From positions 1-56,503 of the forward strand of contig JANQOW010000164.1 in NCBI GenBank assembly GCA_028285595.1: a stretch of 56,503 bases of DNA, read 5' to 3'. The notes under the pieces were generated by a model. It saw only the letters and a list, made by a program, of their open reading frames with translations. It was not told the DNA's origin and made no database searches. Source of the DNA: Hyphomicrobiales bacterium (GTDB taxonomy: Bacteria > Pseudomonadota > Alphaproteobacteria > Rhizobiales > CAJQND01). The stretch's first letter is position 1. The number at the start of each line of letters is the position of its first letter. A program made the translations under genes and the position numbers. Below, piece after piece: positions 1 to 7,560 of the stretch.

Positions 1-303
1 GTTCCGCGCACCATGGCGCTTCAGGCCATCTGCCCCCGCTTCGATGGTCTCAGGGATGGACAGCATTCCGATCTTAACCGCATGCACGTCAATGTCGGAA
101 AACACCGCATCTAACTGCTGGGTGATGAATTCGGCCGGCACGTCCATGACGCCGCTGACCGTCTGGGTGTTCTGGGCCGTCAACGCGGTAATCACCGAGC
201 AGCCATAAACCCCAAGAGCGGAAAACGTCTTCAGATCTGCCTGAATTCCAGCACCGCCGCCGGAATCAGATCCGGCAATCGTGAGAGCGGTGGGATGGCT
301 CAT
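1..303 (-). CDS. thiD: ThiD, hydroxymethylpyrimidine (phosphate) kinase, N-terminal part
   Basis: Phosphorylates HMP and HMP-P to HMP-PP for thiamine synthesis. The 101 codons in the window read MSHPTALTIAGSDSGGGAG at the start, the AGSDSGGGAGIQAD signature of the ribokinase-fold HMP kinases, followed by the family stretch TFSALGVYG and later VKIGMLS. The gene runs off the left edge, so the C-terminal catalytic half is not visible. Its ATG overlaps the thiE stop by four bases (ATGA), so it is the third gene of the thiM-thiE-thiD operon and is presumably controlled by the TPP riboswitch upstream of thiM. Confidence 0.93.
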   Translation of the reverse strand, partial: MSHPTALTIAGSDSGGGAGIQADLKTFSALGVYGCSVITALTAQNTQTVSGVMDVPAEFITQQLDAVFSDIDVHAVKIGMLSIPETIEAGADGLKRHGARN

Positions 304-965
304 GCCGCTGCCTCCCCGGCTCCCCGCACAGCCGCTGCCAGCCGCCGGGCCGCCGCCTCCACGTCATCGGCCATGAAGATATCTGAAATCACCGCAACCC
401 CGTCAGCCCCCGCCGCCATAACGGGCGCACAGTTTTCAGACGTGATGCCGGCAATCCCAACCACAGGCTTGCCCGGGGCCACGCGTTGAAGGGTGTGTCT
501 GATCTCCCCAAAACCGTCCGGTCCAATGGGGGGCACATCACGGTTTTTGCTTGCCGTTGCGTAAACCGCTCCCACACCAAAATAATCGGCCTCGGCAATC
601 GGATAGGTCTCCGCCTCATGAACCGAGTGGATGGTTTGGCCGATAATGGCCTCTTCGCCCAACAAGGCGCGGGCATGGTCCGGCGGCATGTCCTCGTCGC
701 CGATATGCACCCCGTCCGCCTTCACGGCATGGGCAATGTCCACGCGGTCGTTGATCACCAGCGGAACGTTATGGGCGCGGGTCACCTCAACCACCTTAAA
801 GGCGGCGGCCAGAAGGGTGCGCGTGTTTTCCGATTTTATTCTGAGCTGCAGGAACGTCACGCCGCCTTTGAGTGCAGCATCCGCCATCTCGCCCAGGTCG
901 CGCCCGCGCGTACGGGCCGGGTCAAGTACGCCGTAAACCGAAAGATCGAAACCTGTTCTGCTCAT
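300..965 (-). CDS. thiE: ThiE, thiamine-phosphate synthase
   Basis: Joins HMP-PP to thiazole phosphate (HET-P) to give thiamine phosphate. The 221-residue TIM-barrel protein shows the family marks in order: LQLRIKS near residue 40, VINDRVDIA near 70, DGVHIGDED near 84, IGQTIHS near 107, YFGVGAVYATASK near 128, VVGIAGI near 168 and GADGVAVIS near 186. Length is normal for the family. It overlaps thiM upstream and thiD downstream by four bases each, so the three genes are translationally coupled. It takes the products of both neighbours as substrates. Confidence 0.95.
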   Translation of the reverse strand: MSRTGFDLSVYGVLDPARTRGRDLGEMADAALKGGVTFLQLRIKSENTRTLLAAAFKVVEVTRAHNVPLVINDRVDIAHAVKADGVHIGDEDMPPDHARALLGEEAIIGQTIHSVHEAETYPIAEADYFGVGAVYATASKNRDVPPIGPDGFGEIRHTLQRVAPGKPVVGIAGITSENCAPVMAAGADGVAVISDIFMADDVEAAARRLAAAVRGAGEAAA

Positions 966-1735
966 GCCAACACCAGCTCAGAGTAGCGCGCGGCCGCGTT
1001 CACCCTTTTGGCCTCAAGAGACGCCAGCAGGTCCAAAAACGCTGAAGGGAACCTCCCCGGTCCACTGTGTTCGGATGCTGCCAACTCTCCACACACCCCA
1101 ACGGTCAAAAGCCCGCACACTGCGGCTTCAAAAAAATCCTCATGCACCGCGCAAAAAGCGGCGACCACGGCCGACATGGCGCAACCCATGGCCGTGACCC
1201 GGGTCATCACCGGATGGCCATTGTTCACAAGTCCGGCCCGGCCAAACCCCTCAATCCGATCTGTTTGACCGGTTGAGGCCACCACAGTCTTATAGTCTGC
1301 GCAGAATTTGGCAAAGCCCTCTGCGTTGTCATGCTTAAGAGCGCCAAGTTCTCCAGCATTGCCGCGCACCACCGCCGGGCCGCGCTCCAGGAGTTCACAC
1401 GCCCGCTCCAAGCGCACAGGCGACCGGTCCACGAAGACCGGATCAAGCACCCACGGGATGCTCTCGGCCTGCGCAATGTCGATGGCCAACGCATTGGCCG
1501 TGTTCCGTTGGTCATCCGGCGTACCCATGTTGACCAGCAGGCCATGCGCGCTTGTAACAAAAGCGCCGACCTCATCAGGATGAGCCGTCATTGAGGGCAC
1601 GGCGCCAAGGGCCAACAACACGTTCGCGGTCCAGGTTTCCGCAACCGTGTTCGTGATACAGTGCACTTTCGGGCAATCGAGCCTGATCACCTCAAGAAGT
1701 TCGCCGGTAAGAGACTGAAGACCGTCCACAAACAA
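962..1735 (-). CDS. thiM: ThiM, hydroxyethylthiazole kinase
   Basis: Phosphorylates the thiazole moiety 4-methyl-5-(2-hydroxyethyl)thiazole, a salvage step. The 257-residue protein has VHCITNTVAETWTANVLLALG at 25-45 (family VHCITN motif), MTAHPDEV near 49, VLDPVFVDRSPVR near 96, and the C-terminal MTRVTAMGCAMSA signature near 178 (TGTGC region in most members). The chosen start is TTG at 1735 with AAGGAAGG just upstream; a GTG two codons later is also possible. First gene of the operon, about 80 bases after the TPP riboswitch. No thiC or thiG is next to it, so the operon looks like precursor salvage. Confidence 0.93.
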   Translation of the reverse strand: MFVDGLQSLTGELLEVIRLDCPKVHCITNTVAETWTANVLLALGAVPSMTAHPDEVGAFVTSAHGLLVNMGTPDDQRNTANALAIDIAQAESIPWVLDPVFVDRSPVRLERACELLERGPAVVRGNAGELGALKHDNAEGFAKFCADYKTVVASTGQTDRIEGFGRAGLVNNGHPVMTRVTAMGCAMSAVVAAFCAVHEDFFEAAVCGLLTVGVCGELAASEHSGPGRFPSAFLDLLASLEAKRVNAAARYSELVLA

Positions 1736-1818
1736 TGCCTTCCTTAAAGTTCCAAAAGGTTGCGTCAGGTGGACAGCGGGATTTCCAGGGTGTGATCTAC
1801 GTCAGCGCCAGCACCCAA

Positions 1819-1907
1819 ATCCCTCCGCCAGCATGACCTGGTTCAGGTTCCACGGGTTGGCTCTCAGGCCTCTCAGTCCGGCGTTTGAGGGAACCGGACA
1901 CCCCGTT
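1819..1907 (-). ncRNA. TPP riboswitch
   Basis: On the minus strand the sequence has the conserved elements in order: GGGGTG at about 1906-1899, CTGAGAGG at 1876-1869, ACCCGTGGAACCTGAACC at 1855-1838, and CATGCTGGCGGAGGGA at 1834-1819. These match the P2/J3-2, P4/P5 and closing helix of the THI element. It lies in the leader of thiM-thiE-thiD. No clear intrinsic terminator follows it, so control of translation is more likely than attenuation (inference). Confidence 0.95.
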
Positions 1908-1923
1908 TGAGCAATTACCGGGA

Positions 1924-1952
1924 AACATAGTCAGATCGCTGGGCCCCATCAA
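1924..1952 (-). promoter_or_regulatory. Promoter of the thiM-thiE-thiD operon
   Basis: On the minus strand TTGATG (1952-1947), 17 bases, then TATGTT (1929-1924). The predicted start of transcription, about 1917, is ten bases before the first conserved base of the TPP riboswitch, which is where a riboswitch leader should begin. Confidence 0.6.
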
Positions 1953-2048
1953 CAGCAATTTGAACATAATTCAACCCTGCCATTGTCCGAACCTGCGCGG
2001 TTTGGTATTTCACCGGCTTAAGCCACAAGAGTGGAAGAGCGTCTACCC

Positions 2049-3350
2049 ATGATCCCCCGCTATACGCGCCCGGAAATGGCTGCCATTTGGGAGCCGGCGA
2101 CTAAATTCCGAATCTGGTTTGATATTGAGGCAAGCGCCTGCGAAGCCATGGCTGACTTGGGGGTCATACCCAAAGAGGCCGCTGAGACCATACGCACGCG
2201 CGGCGACGCGGCTGAGTTCGATGTCGCCAAAATCGACGCGATCGAGGCTGAGGTGAAACACGATGTGATCGCCTTCCTCACCCATCTGGCAGAACATGTG
2301 GGCGAGGACGCCCGCTTCGTGCACCAGGGCATGACGTCCTCCGACGTGCTGGACACCTGTTTCAACGTGCAGTTGGTGCGGGCCACCGACATTCTGCTGG
2401 CGGATATGGACCGCCTCCTGTCTGCATTGAAAGACCGGGCTTTCGAGCACAAGGACACTCTTTGCATCGGGCGCAGCCATGGCATCCATGCCGAGCCGAC
2501 CACGTTTGGTCTCAAACTGGCGCAGGCTTATGTGGAATTTGAGCGCTGCAGAACGCGCCTGGAGCTGGCGCGCGAGGAAGTCGCCACGTGCGCCATCTCC
2601 GGAGCTGTCGGCACATTCGCCAATATCGACCCGAGGATCGAAGAGTATGTGGCCAAGGCGCTCGGCCTCAAGCCGGAGCCGGTGTCCACGCAGGTGATCC
2701 CCAGGGACCGGCACGCCATGTATTTCTCCGTGCTCGGTGTCATCGCCTCATCCATTGAACGCGTGGCCACCGAGATCCGTCACCTTCAGCGCACCGAGGT
2801 GCTGGAGGCGGAGGAATACTTCTCGCCCGGGCAAAAAGGCTCCTCGGCCATGCCCCACAAGCGCAATCCGGTGCTGACAGAAAACCTCACCGGGCTCGCC
2901 AGGCTGGTGCGCTCGGCTGTGATGCCGGCTTTGGAGAATGTGAGCCTGTGGCATGAGCGGGACATTTCCCACTCTTCGGTTGAGCGCGGAATCGGGCCGG
3001 ACAGCACCGTGCATCTGGACTTCGCACTGAACCGCCTGGCCGGTGTGATTGAAAAGCTGGTGGTTTATCCGGAGAATATGCAACGCAATTTGGATCAGCT
3101 TGGCGGTCTGGTGCATTCCCAGCGCGTGCTCCTCGCGCTCACCCAAGCGGGCACCTCGCGCGAGGAGGCCTACAGCCTTGTTCAGCGCAATGCGATGCCG
3201 GTGTGGCGCGGCGAAGGCAATTTCCTGGACCTGCTGAAGGCCGATGCGGATGTAACATCGGCCCTAACCGAGGCAGACCTGGAGGCCCTGTTTGACCTCG
3301 GGTATCACACCAAACACGTGGATACGATCTTCGCCCGCGTGTTTGGCTGA
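2049..3350 (+). CDS. purB: PurB, adenylosuccinate lyase
   Basis: Cleaves SAICAR to AICAR and adenylosuccinate to AMP, steps 8 and 12 of purine synthesis. The start MIPRYTRPEM is the usual alphaproteobacterial PurB N-terminus, so the ATG at 2049 is preferred to an in-frame start at 2031. The 433-residue protein carries FVHQGMTSSDVLDT near 83, the catalytic-His region GRSHGIHAEPTTFG near 137, and the fumarase-family signature GQKGSSAMPHKRNP near 257. It opens the scattered purine block of this window. Confidence 0.97.
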   Translation: MIPRYTRPEMAAIWEPATKFRIWFDIEASACEAMADLGVIPKEAAETIRTRGDAAEFDVAKIDAIEAEVKHDVIAFLTHLAEHVGEDARFVHQGMTSSDVLDTCFNVQLVRATDILLADMDRLLSALKDRAFEHKDTLCIGRSHGIHAEPTTFGLKLAQAYVEFERCRTRLELAREEVATCAISGAVGTFANIDPRIEEYVAKALGLKPEPVSTQVIPRDRHAMYFSVLGVIASSIERVATEIRHLQRTEVLEAEEYFSPGQKGSSAMPHKRNPVLTENLTGLARLVRSAVMPALENVSLWHERDISHSSVERGIGPDSTVHLDFALNRLAGVIEKLVVYPENMQRNLDQLGGLVHSQRVLLALTQAGTSREEAYSLVQRNAMPVWRGEGNFLDLLKADADVTSALTEADLEALFDLGYHTKHVDTIFARVFG

Positions 3351-3365
3351 GTTTGTCTGGCCCGC

Positions 3366-3764
3366 TTAGTTGGCCGTTGCACCATTGCTTGATTTGGCAG
3401 TGGTTTTGCGCGCGGCCAGTTCTTCTTCCAGATCCAGCAGCTCATAGCTCTTCTCGCCCACCTCGCTGATGCGCAAAGGGGCAACGGAACCTTCCGACAG
3501 ATCCGACAATTGCTGTGCCAGGCGTTCTGAGCGGTCGCGCTCGTTGGTGATCAACTGCTCAAACAAAGTCTGCACGGACGCCTTTCGGTCCCGAAACTCC
3601 AGCTCGATCTTGTCTTGTTCCTGCAGCATCATCTCGTTGAGCGCGCCCACCATTTCCGTACTGTGATCCAGCATGGTCTGGAGAATTTTCCGGTCCTGCT
3701 GATGCTCGTCGGCAATGGTGTCGACCAAAGCTTGTGCGGTCTTCAGAGAAATTCTTGCCATCAT
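3366..3764 (-). CDS. Coiled-coil protein of unknown function
   Basis: Not recognised. A 132-residue, soluble, charge-rich protein starting MMARISLK; the minus-strand AGGAG five bases before the ATG at 3764 supports this start over a longer frame reaching 3998. Residues 20-105 are rich in E, Q, R and L with heptad-like spacing and probably form a long coiled coil; the tail (AARKTTAKSSNGATAN) is low complexity. It ends 15 bases from the end of convergent purB and is divergent from the membrane protein at 3988, with 223 bases between the two starts. Confidence 0.7.
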   Translation of the reverse strand: MMARISLKTAQALVDTIADEHQQDRKILQTMLDHSTEMVGALNEMMLQEQDKIELEFRDRKASVQTLFEQLITNERDRSERLAQQLSDLSEGSVAPLRISEVGEKSYELLDLEEELAARKTTAKSSNGATAN

Positions 3765-3987
3765 CGCTACTCCTGATTTGGGGCACCCGTTCACCAAAAT
3801 CGGCCACTTGGCATCGTGGAACGGGACGTTGCTCCGCCGAAGCAAGCGCCGTGCCATTTCCCCCCTGCGTTCCCTGGCATGCCCTTTGCGTGAGATGACC
3901 AAACTGCGGCCCGACCGTCCCTTGGGGCGGCTCTCTGACCGGTATTGGCACATGCGAGGAGGCTCCTGATTCAGGTTTGAATGCGGC

Positions 3988-5058
3988 ATGGAACACATTG
4001 ATTCTCATAAGATATCCCCAAGCGACGATCTCAAAGTCACAAAACAACGTTGGGACAGCAAGTTCTCCGAACTGCGCCAGGAAGCAGACGACATGGCGGC
4101 CCGCCACCGCCAGCGCCTGAACCAGGTGTTGGAACGCTCCAGCTCACAAGACGCGCCGAGCGCACCTCCTGCTCCTAAGGCTCAAAAGAAACGCCCTGCC
4201 AGGCCAATTCCACCGCCTCAGCGGCCACGCAAGCCCCGGCGCGTTTACCGGCAAAACTTTGACCGCATCGCTTTGTGGTCCACCGTGGGTCCGAGCACCA
4301 TTGCTGCAGTGTTTGCCGGCGTGGCCATGTCGGGCAACAATGTGCCACTCACCTATGCGTTAGGATTTGTCTGCGCTTGGTTTGTGCTCACCACGGGCTT
4401 GGCGATCGGTGCGGTTAAGCTGTTCAGCACGCGGGAGTGCGTCTCGCTGCTGAAATCATCTTCACCTCGGCTCGGCGCGGCGGCCATCACCTGCGCCCTG
4501 GTGGCCGTTCTGACCGTTGAGCTGGCCCACCTGTCGATCACCGCAATTGCCAACCCGTCCGCGCAGCAAGTGAGCACGAGGGTGGAACCGGCGGCAACCC
4601 CGGTGCGGGCCGCACAGGGCGCCAAGCTTCACGCGCGCACTCAAACGGCGACCAAGCTAGCCAGCGCCGGCTCGATCCATTACCCCACCACACCCAACGT
4701 CATCGCTCCGCGCACAACGGTCTCAACCCTCTCAGGGACGGTCGAGGACAAGGTGGTTGCCCTGCTCGCGCCTGCCGTTCAAGAGCCGCTTGAATCCCCT
4801 CGCTTTCAGGTCTCGAAACCACAGCCTCCAAAGGGCAAAGATGAGCTTTTGGGCCAGATCTCCGCGAAGGGCAAGTTTGTGGCCCGCCGGTCCAGCTCGC
4901 GGTGGGAACGCTCGGCTGGCGCCCAGAAAACCGCGGCGCCCGCACCCCGAAACCTCTTTGACAAGTTCATTAATCCGGTGATCAACAGCGCCGGTGCAAA
5001 AACTGACGTCGGCCGCGTCAACGCAGACGTCAGCGATCAAGAGCAGCTTTCAAGGTAA
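3988..5058 (+). CDS. Three-helix membrane protein of unknown function
   Basis: Not recognised. 356 residues in four parts: a charged N-terminal helix (15-50, likely coiled coil), a Pro/Lys/Arg-rich linker (55-88), three likely membrane segments (about 93-115, 121-144, 162-187), and a Ser/Thr/Pro/Ala-rich tail to the end that looks disordered and exported or cytoplasmic. No catalytic motif is seen. The C-terminal 29 bases overlap the 3' end of the convergent Clp-fold protease gene. Its partner in the divergent arrangement is the coiled-coil gene ending at 3366. Confidence 0.7.
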   Translation: MEHIDSHKISPSDDLKVTKQRWDSKFSELRQEADDMAARHRQRLNQVLERSSSQDAPSAPPAPKAQKKRPARPIPPPQRPRKPRRVYRQNFDRIALWSTVGPSTIAAVFAGVAMSGNNVPLTYALGFVCAWFVLTTGLAIGAVKLFSTRECVSLLKSSSPRLGAAAITCALVAVLTVELAHLSITAIANPSAQQVSTRVEPAATPVRAAQGAKLHARTQTATKLASAGSIHYPTTPNVIAPRTTVSTLSGTVEDKVVALLAPAVQEPLESPRFQVSKPQPPKGKDELLGQISAKGKFVARRSSSRWERSAGAQKTAAPAPRNLFDKFINPVINSAGAKTDVGRVNADVSDQEQLSR

Positions 5059-5734
5059 CCCGCTGCAGGCCGGGCTCCAGCGTGAGCTGTTTGGGCGTCA
5101 CCAGGCGCGTGATGATGTTGGCACCTTCGTCAAACAACTGCTGTCCGGTTTTCCAGATCTCTTTGCCCTTCCAGTCGCGCTCTAACTGTTCGCGCCAGGC
5201 CGGGGCCATTTCAGAGTTGGTGAAGTAGCGCCTAAAGAACCGGCGGGCATAGAAATTGGCCTCGAACTCGAGCTGTTCCACCTTTTCGCCCGTATGCGCA
5301 TCCACTGAAATGGGCTCGTGGAACATCCATCGCGATTCCGGCGCCGCCAGGCGTTTTTGACCCTGCAGGTAAATCGGCACGCACATGGAGAGGCAATTGG
5401 CGTTTCGGCCAACGAACGTGTGCAATTGATGGGTGGTTTTGATCTTTTGGAGAACTTTGATCACTTCACCGCCCTCATGAAGCGCTCCACCCGGGGAGTC
5501 CAACACCAGGATGAAACGGGTCACCTGGCTGCCATCGCGTTCATACGCTTCGGCAATCCGCCGCGCCATGGGAAGCTTGATGTCTTGGTTCCAGATCATA
5601 AACGCCGTCTTGTCGCGCACGGAGACAGCGAGCCGGCCCTTATCCTCAAACAGTTTGCTTTGATGTTGCCAGGCCAAATATCCGGCAATGGCAATCAATC
5701 CAACCAGCACCAGTCTGTTCGCGACCAACCCCAT
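5030..5734 (-). CDS. Membrane-anchored Clp/crotonase-fold serine protease-like protein
   Basis: 234 residues with one N-terminal membrane anchor (about 6-22) and then a periplasmic Clp-fold domain. Family marks: FILVLDSPGGALHEG at 74-88 (oxyanion strand, SPGG), NCLSMCVPIYLQG at 113-125 with S116 in the place of the nucleophile, and WMFHEP at 136-141 with H139 as the general base. This resembles stand-alone Clp-fold proteins (COG3904 type) rather than ATP-dependent ClpP. Two cysteines flank the serine (C114, C118). It starts 15 bases after the pncB stop, so the two form one transcript. Substrate unknown. Confidence 0.75.
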   Translation of the reverse strand: MGLVANRLVLVGLIAIAGYLAWQHQSKLFEDKGRLAVSVRDKTAFMIWNQDIKLPMARRIAEAYERDGSQVTRFILVLDSPGGALHEGGEVIKVLQKIKTTHQLHTFVGRNANCLSMCVPIYLQGQKRLAAPESRWMFHEPISVDAHTGEKVEQLEFEANFYARRFFRRYFTNSEMAPAWREQLERDWKGKEIWKTGQQLFDEGANIITRLVTPKQLTLEPGLQRVTLKAALDR

Positions 5735-5749
5735 CAGCCTTGTGCCATG

Positions 5750-6988
5750 CTAGTCAAAAAGAAACTCGCGCCCGACCTTGACCCGCTTTTCGCCATCATA
5801 GGCGATGATGTCGGCGGTGGCGTAAGTTTCCGCCAGTGTTGCCGGCAGAAACGATCCTGTGCCCACAAGATCCACCGGGGCCTTGGCCGCTCCCATCACT
5901 TGGCATTTCTGCACACCGAAACCCGACGAAGCGACAATTCTGGCCTCGGTGTATCCAGCCTTGTCCAAGGCTTCGCGGGTGTGAATGATCGCAGCCACGG
6001 AAACCCCCGCCCCGAAGAGAATGCGCCTGACGCGGTCCACCAGTATGTTGCTAGTGTCCAGCTGAAAAGCGCGCAGGCCCAGTACCTTCTCCACAATGGT
6101 ATATTCGCCGGAAACCCCCATCCAATCGCCAACGGTCCGCACCGAGCGCTCATAGTCGAGCCCTTCTGCAAACCGTCCGCCATGGGTGTCGAGGCGCACG
6201 CCAAACGTCTTGCCCTGCTTGTCCAGTTCGGCCACGTCGTAGAACCATTTGGCGCACGCCAGACTGTCCGTGATCTCCCGGCCCGAATAGTCCACCAAGG
6301 CAAAGGCAACAGGATTGTCCGGCAGGGCCTCCACAAACAGCTTCGTGGCCTCGACCACATCCCCACCGGTGAAACCGATCAAGGCGTGAGGCATGGTGCC
6401 CACGCCCCTCTCGGCCCCAAAAAGGGGCGCGGTTAAATCTTGAGAAGAGCCGGTAAAGCCCCGTATGTCGGGGTCTTCCGCCCGGGCGGCCTGTGAGCCC
6501 ACGGCCGCGCCATAGGCTGCCAAAAGGTTCATTTCCGGGCCGGAGCCGTGGCGCGCATGCATATCCATGAACGCCGAAGCCGGCATGGCACGGCACATTT
6601 CATAGGCATTGCTGGCCGCCACGCACGGCAGCCCCACCTTCTGCAGCAGCAACGTCTCCAATTCGGAGAGCTGGGAAAACGGTCCCGTCACCTCCATCAA
6701 TTTTTGTTCGGTGAGAACCACCTCTCCATCTGCGAAGAAGCGCTTGACCGTCGCATCCGGCGCGAGACGCTCAATCAATCGGCAAGCCGGGCTCAACGCG
6801 GCGATGACCCGGCGCCGCATGAAGATGGCATAGGTGACCTGACAGTCTCCATTGGCTTCAGCGATGCGCTTGGTATGGCTGAAGTACTTATCCGTGAGCG
6901 CCTCTGCCGGGCCGGCAGACAGCGTCAGATCGATCAGCCGGTCGATGGCCGCATCGAAGCTCACCTCACTGGAAACCTTTTGATCCAA
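5750..6988 (-). CDS. pncB: Nicotinate phosphoribosyltransferase
   Basis: Makes nicotinate mononucleotide from nicotinate and PRPP in NAD salvage. 412 residues; marks are LTDKYFSHTKRIAE near 30, FMDMHARHGSGPE near 138, FTGSSQDLTAPLFG near 177, GTMPHALIGF near 199 (the His loop of the family), VRLDTHGGRFAEGLDYER near 267, and the late SSGFGVQKC/GTGSF region. The start is an unusual TTG at 6988 preceded by GGGAGAG; an ATG five bases upstream is out of frame. It is followed closely by the Clp-fold protease gene. Confidence 0.9.
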   Translation of the reverse strand: MDQKVSSEVSFDAAIDRLIDLTLSAGPAEALTDKYFSHTKRIAEANGDCQVTYAIFMRRRVIAALSPACRLIERLAPDATVKRFFADGEVVLTEQKLMEVTGPFSQLSELETLLLQKVGLPCVAASNAYEMCRAMPASAFMDMHARHGSGPEMNLLAAYGAAVGSQAARAEDPDIRGFTGSSQDLTAPLFGAERGVGTMPHALIGFTGGDVVEATKLFVEALPDNPVAFALVDYSGREITDSLACAKWFYDVAELDKQGKTFGVRLDTHGGRFAEGLDYERSVRTVGDWMGVSGEYTIVEKVLGLRAFQLDTSNILVDRVRRILFGAGVSVAAIIHTREALDKAGYTEARIVASSGFGVQKCQVMGAAKAPVDLVGTGSFLPATLAETYATADIIAYDGEKRVKVGREFLFD

Positions 6989-7092
6989 AGCATCTCTCCC
7001 GGCTCCGAAGGGCCGCTGTTACCCAACACGTGATTGAGTGTCGCCTGTCACACCGGGCAGGTCAAATGCTGAATCTGAGCGCGCAGGTGCGC

Positions 7093-7416
7093 CTAGGCTT
7101 CGTTCTGGATCTGCTCCATGGCCGTAGCCAACAGTTCATCCATTGTCCGCCGAAGCTGGTGGTCGGACTGATCGACGTTCTTGGCGTCAAAATCCGCACG
7201 AACCTTCCGGAACACGTCATCGTCTCCGGCTTCCTCGAAGTCCGCCTTGATCACCTCTTTGGCGTAGGCGTCAGCATCGTCGCCGGTGATGCCCATAAGA
7301 TCGGCAGCCCACAAGCCAAGCAGCTTGTTGCGGCGGGCCTGCGCCTTGAATTGCAATTCTTCGTCGTGAGCGAACTTCTTCTCAAATCCGTCCTTGCGCT
7401 GATCGAAAGTATTCAT
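7093..7416 (-). CDS. DUF1476 protein, zeta-type inhibitor of F1Fo-ATPase
   Basis: 107 residues beginning MNTFDQRKDGFEKKFAHDEE with FKAQARRNKLLGLWAADLMG following, the hallmark of the alphaproteobacterial DUF1476 family, whose Paracoccus member is the zeta subunit that blocks ATP hydrolysis by F1Fo-ATP synthase. The inhibitory region in that protein is the N-terminal segment, which is intact here. The ATG at 7416 is chosen because it begins this conserved motif; the frame is open further upstream. Its place between purB and purC is a common alphaproteobacterial arrangement. Confidence 0.9.
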   Translation of the reverse strand: MNTFDQRKDGFEKKFAHDEELQFKAQARRNKLLGLWAADLMGITGDDADAYAKEVIKADFEEAGDDDVFRKVRADFDAKNVDQSDHQLRRTMDELLATAMEQIQNEA

Positions 7417-7560
7417 CGGGGTCCGTCTCTCCAATTGGTGGCGCAAATGCGCAGACACTGGGTTGTTGTGTTGCAGCAGATATGGTGCGGGTTGCCGCCC
7501 GGAGCAAGCCTTAGCGTTGACGCACCCCCAAATCAACCGTGCAAAAGCACCAAGAGGGGC

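Noticed and set aside
5318-6436. Plus-strand open frame of 372 codons
   Set aside because: Antisense to pncB and the Clp-fold protease, both with clear motifs.
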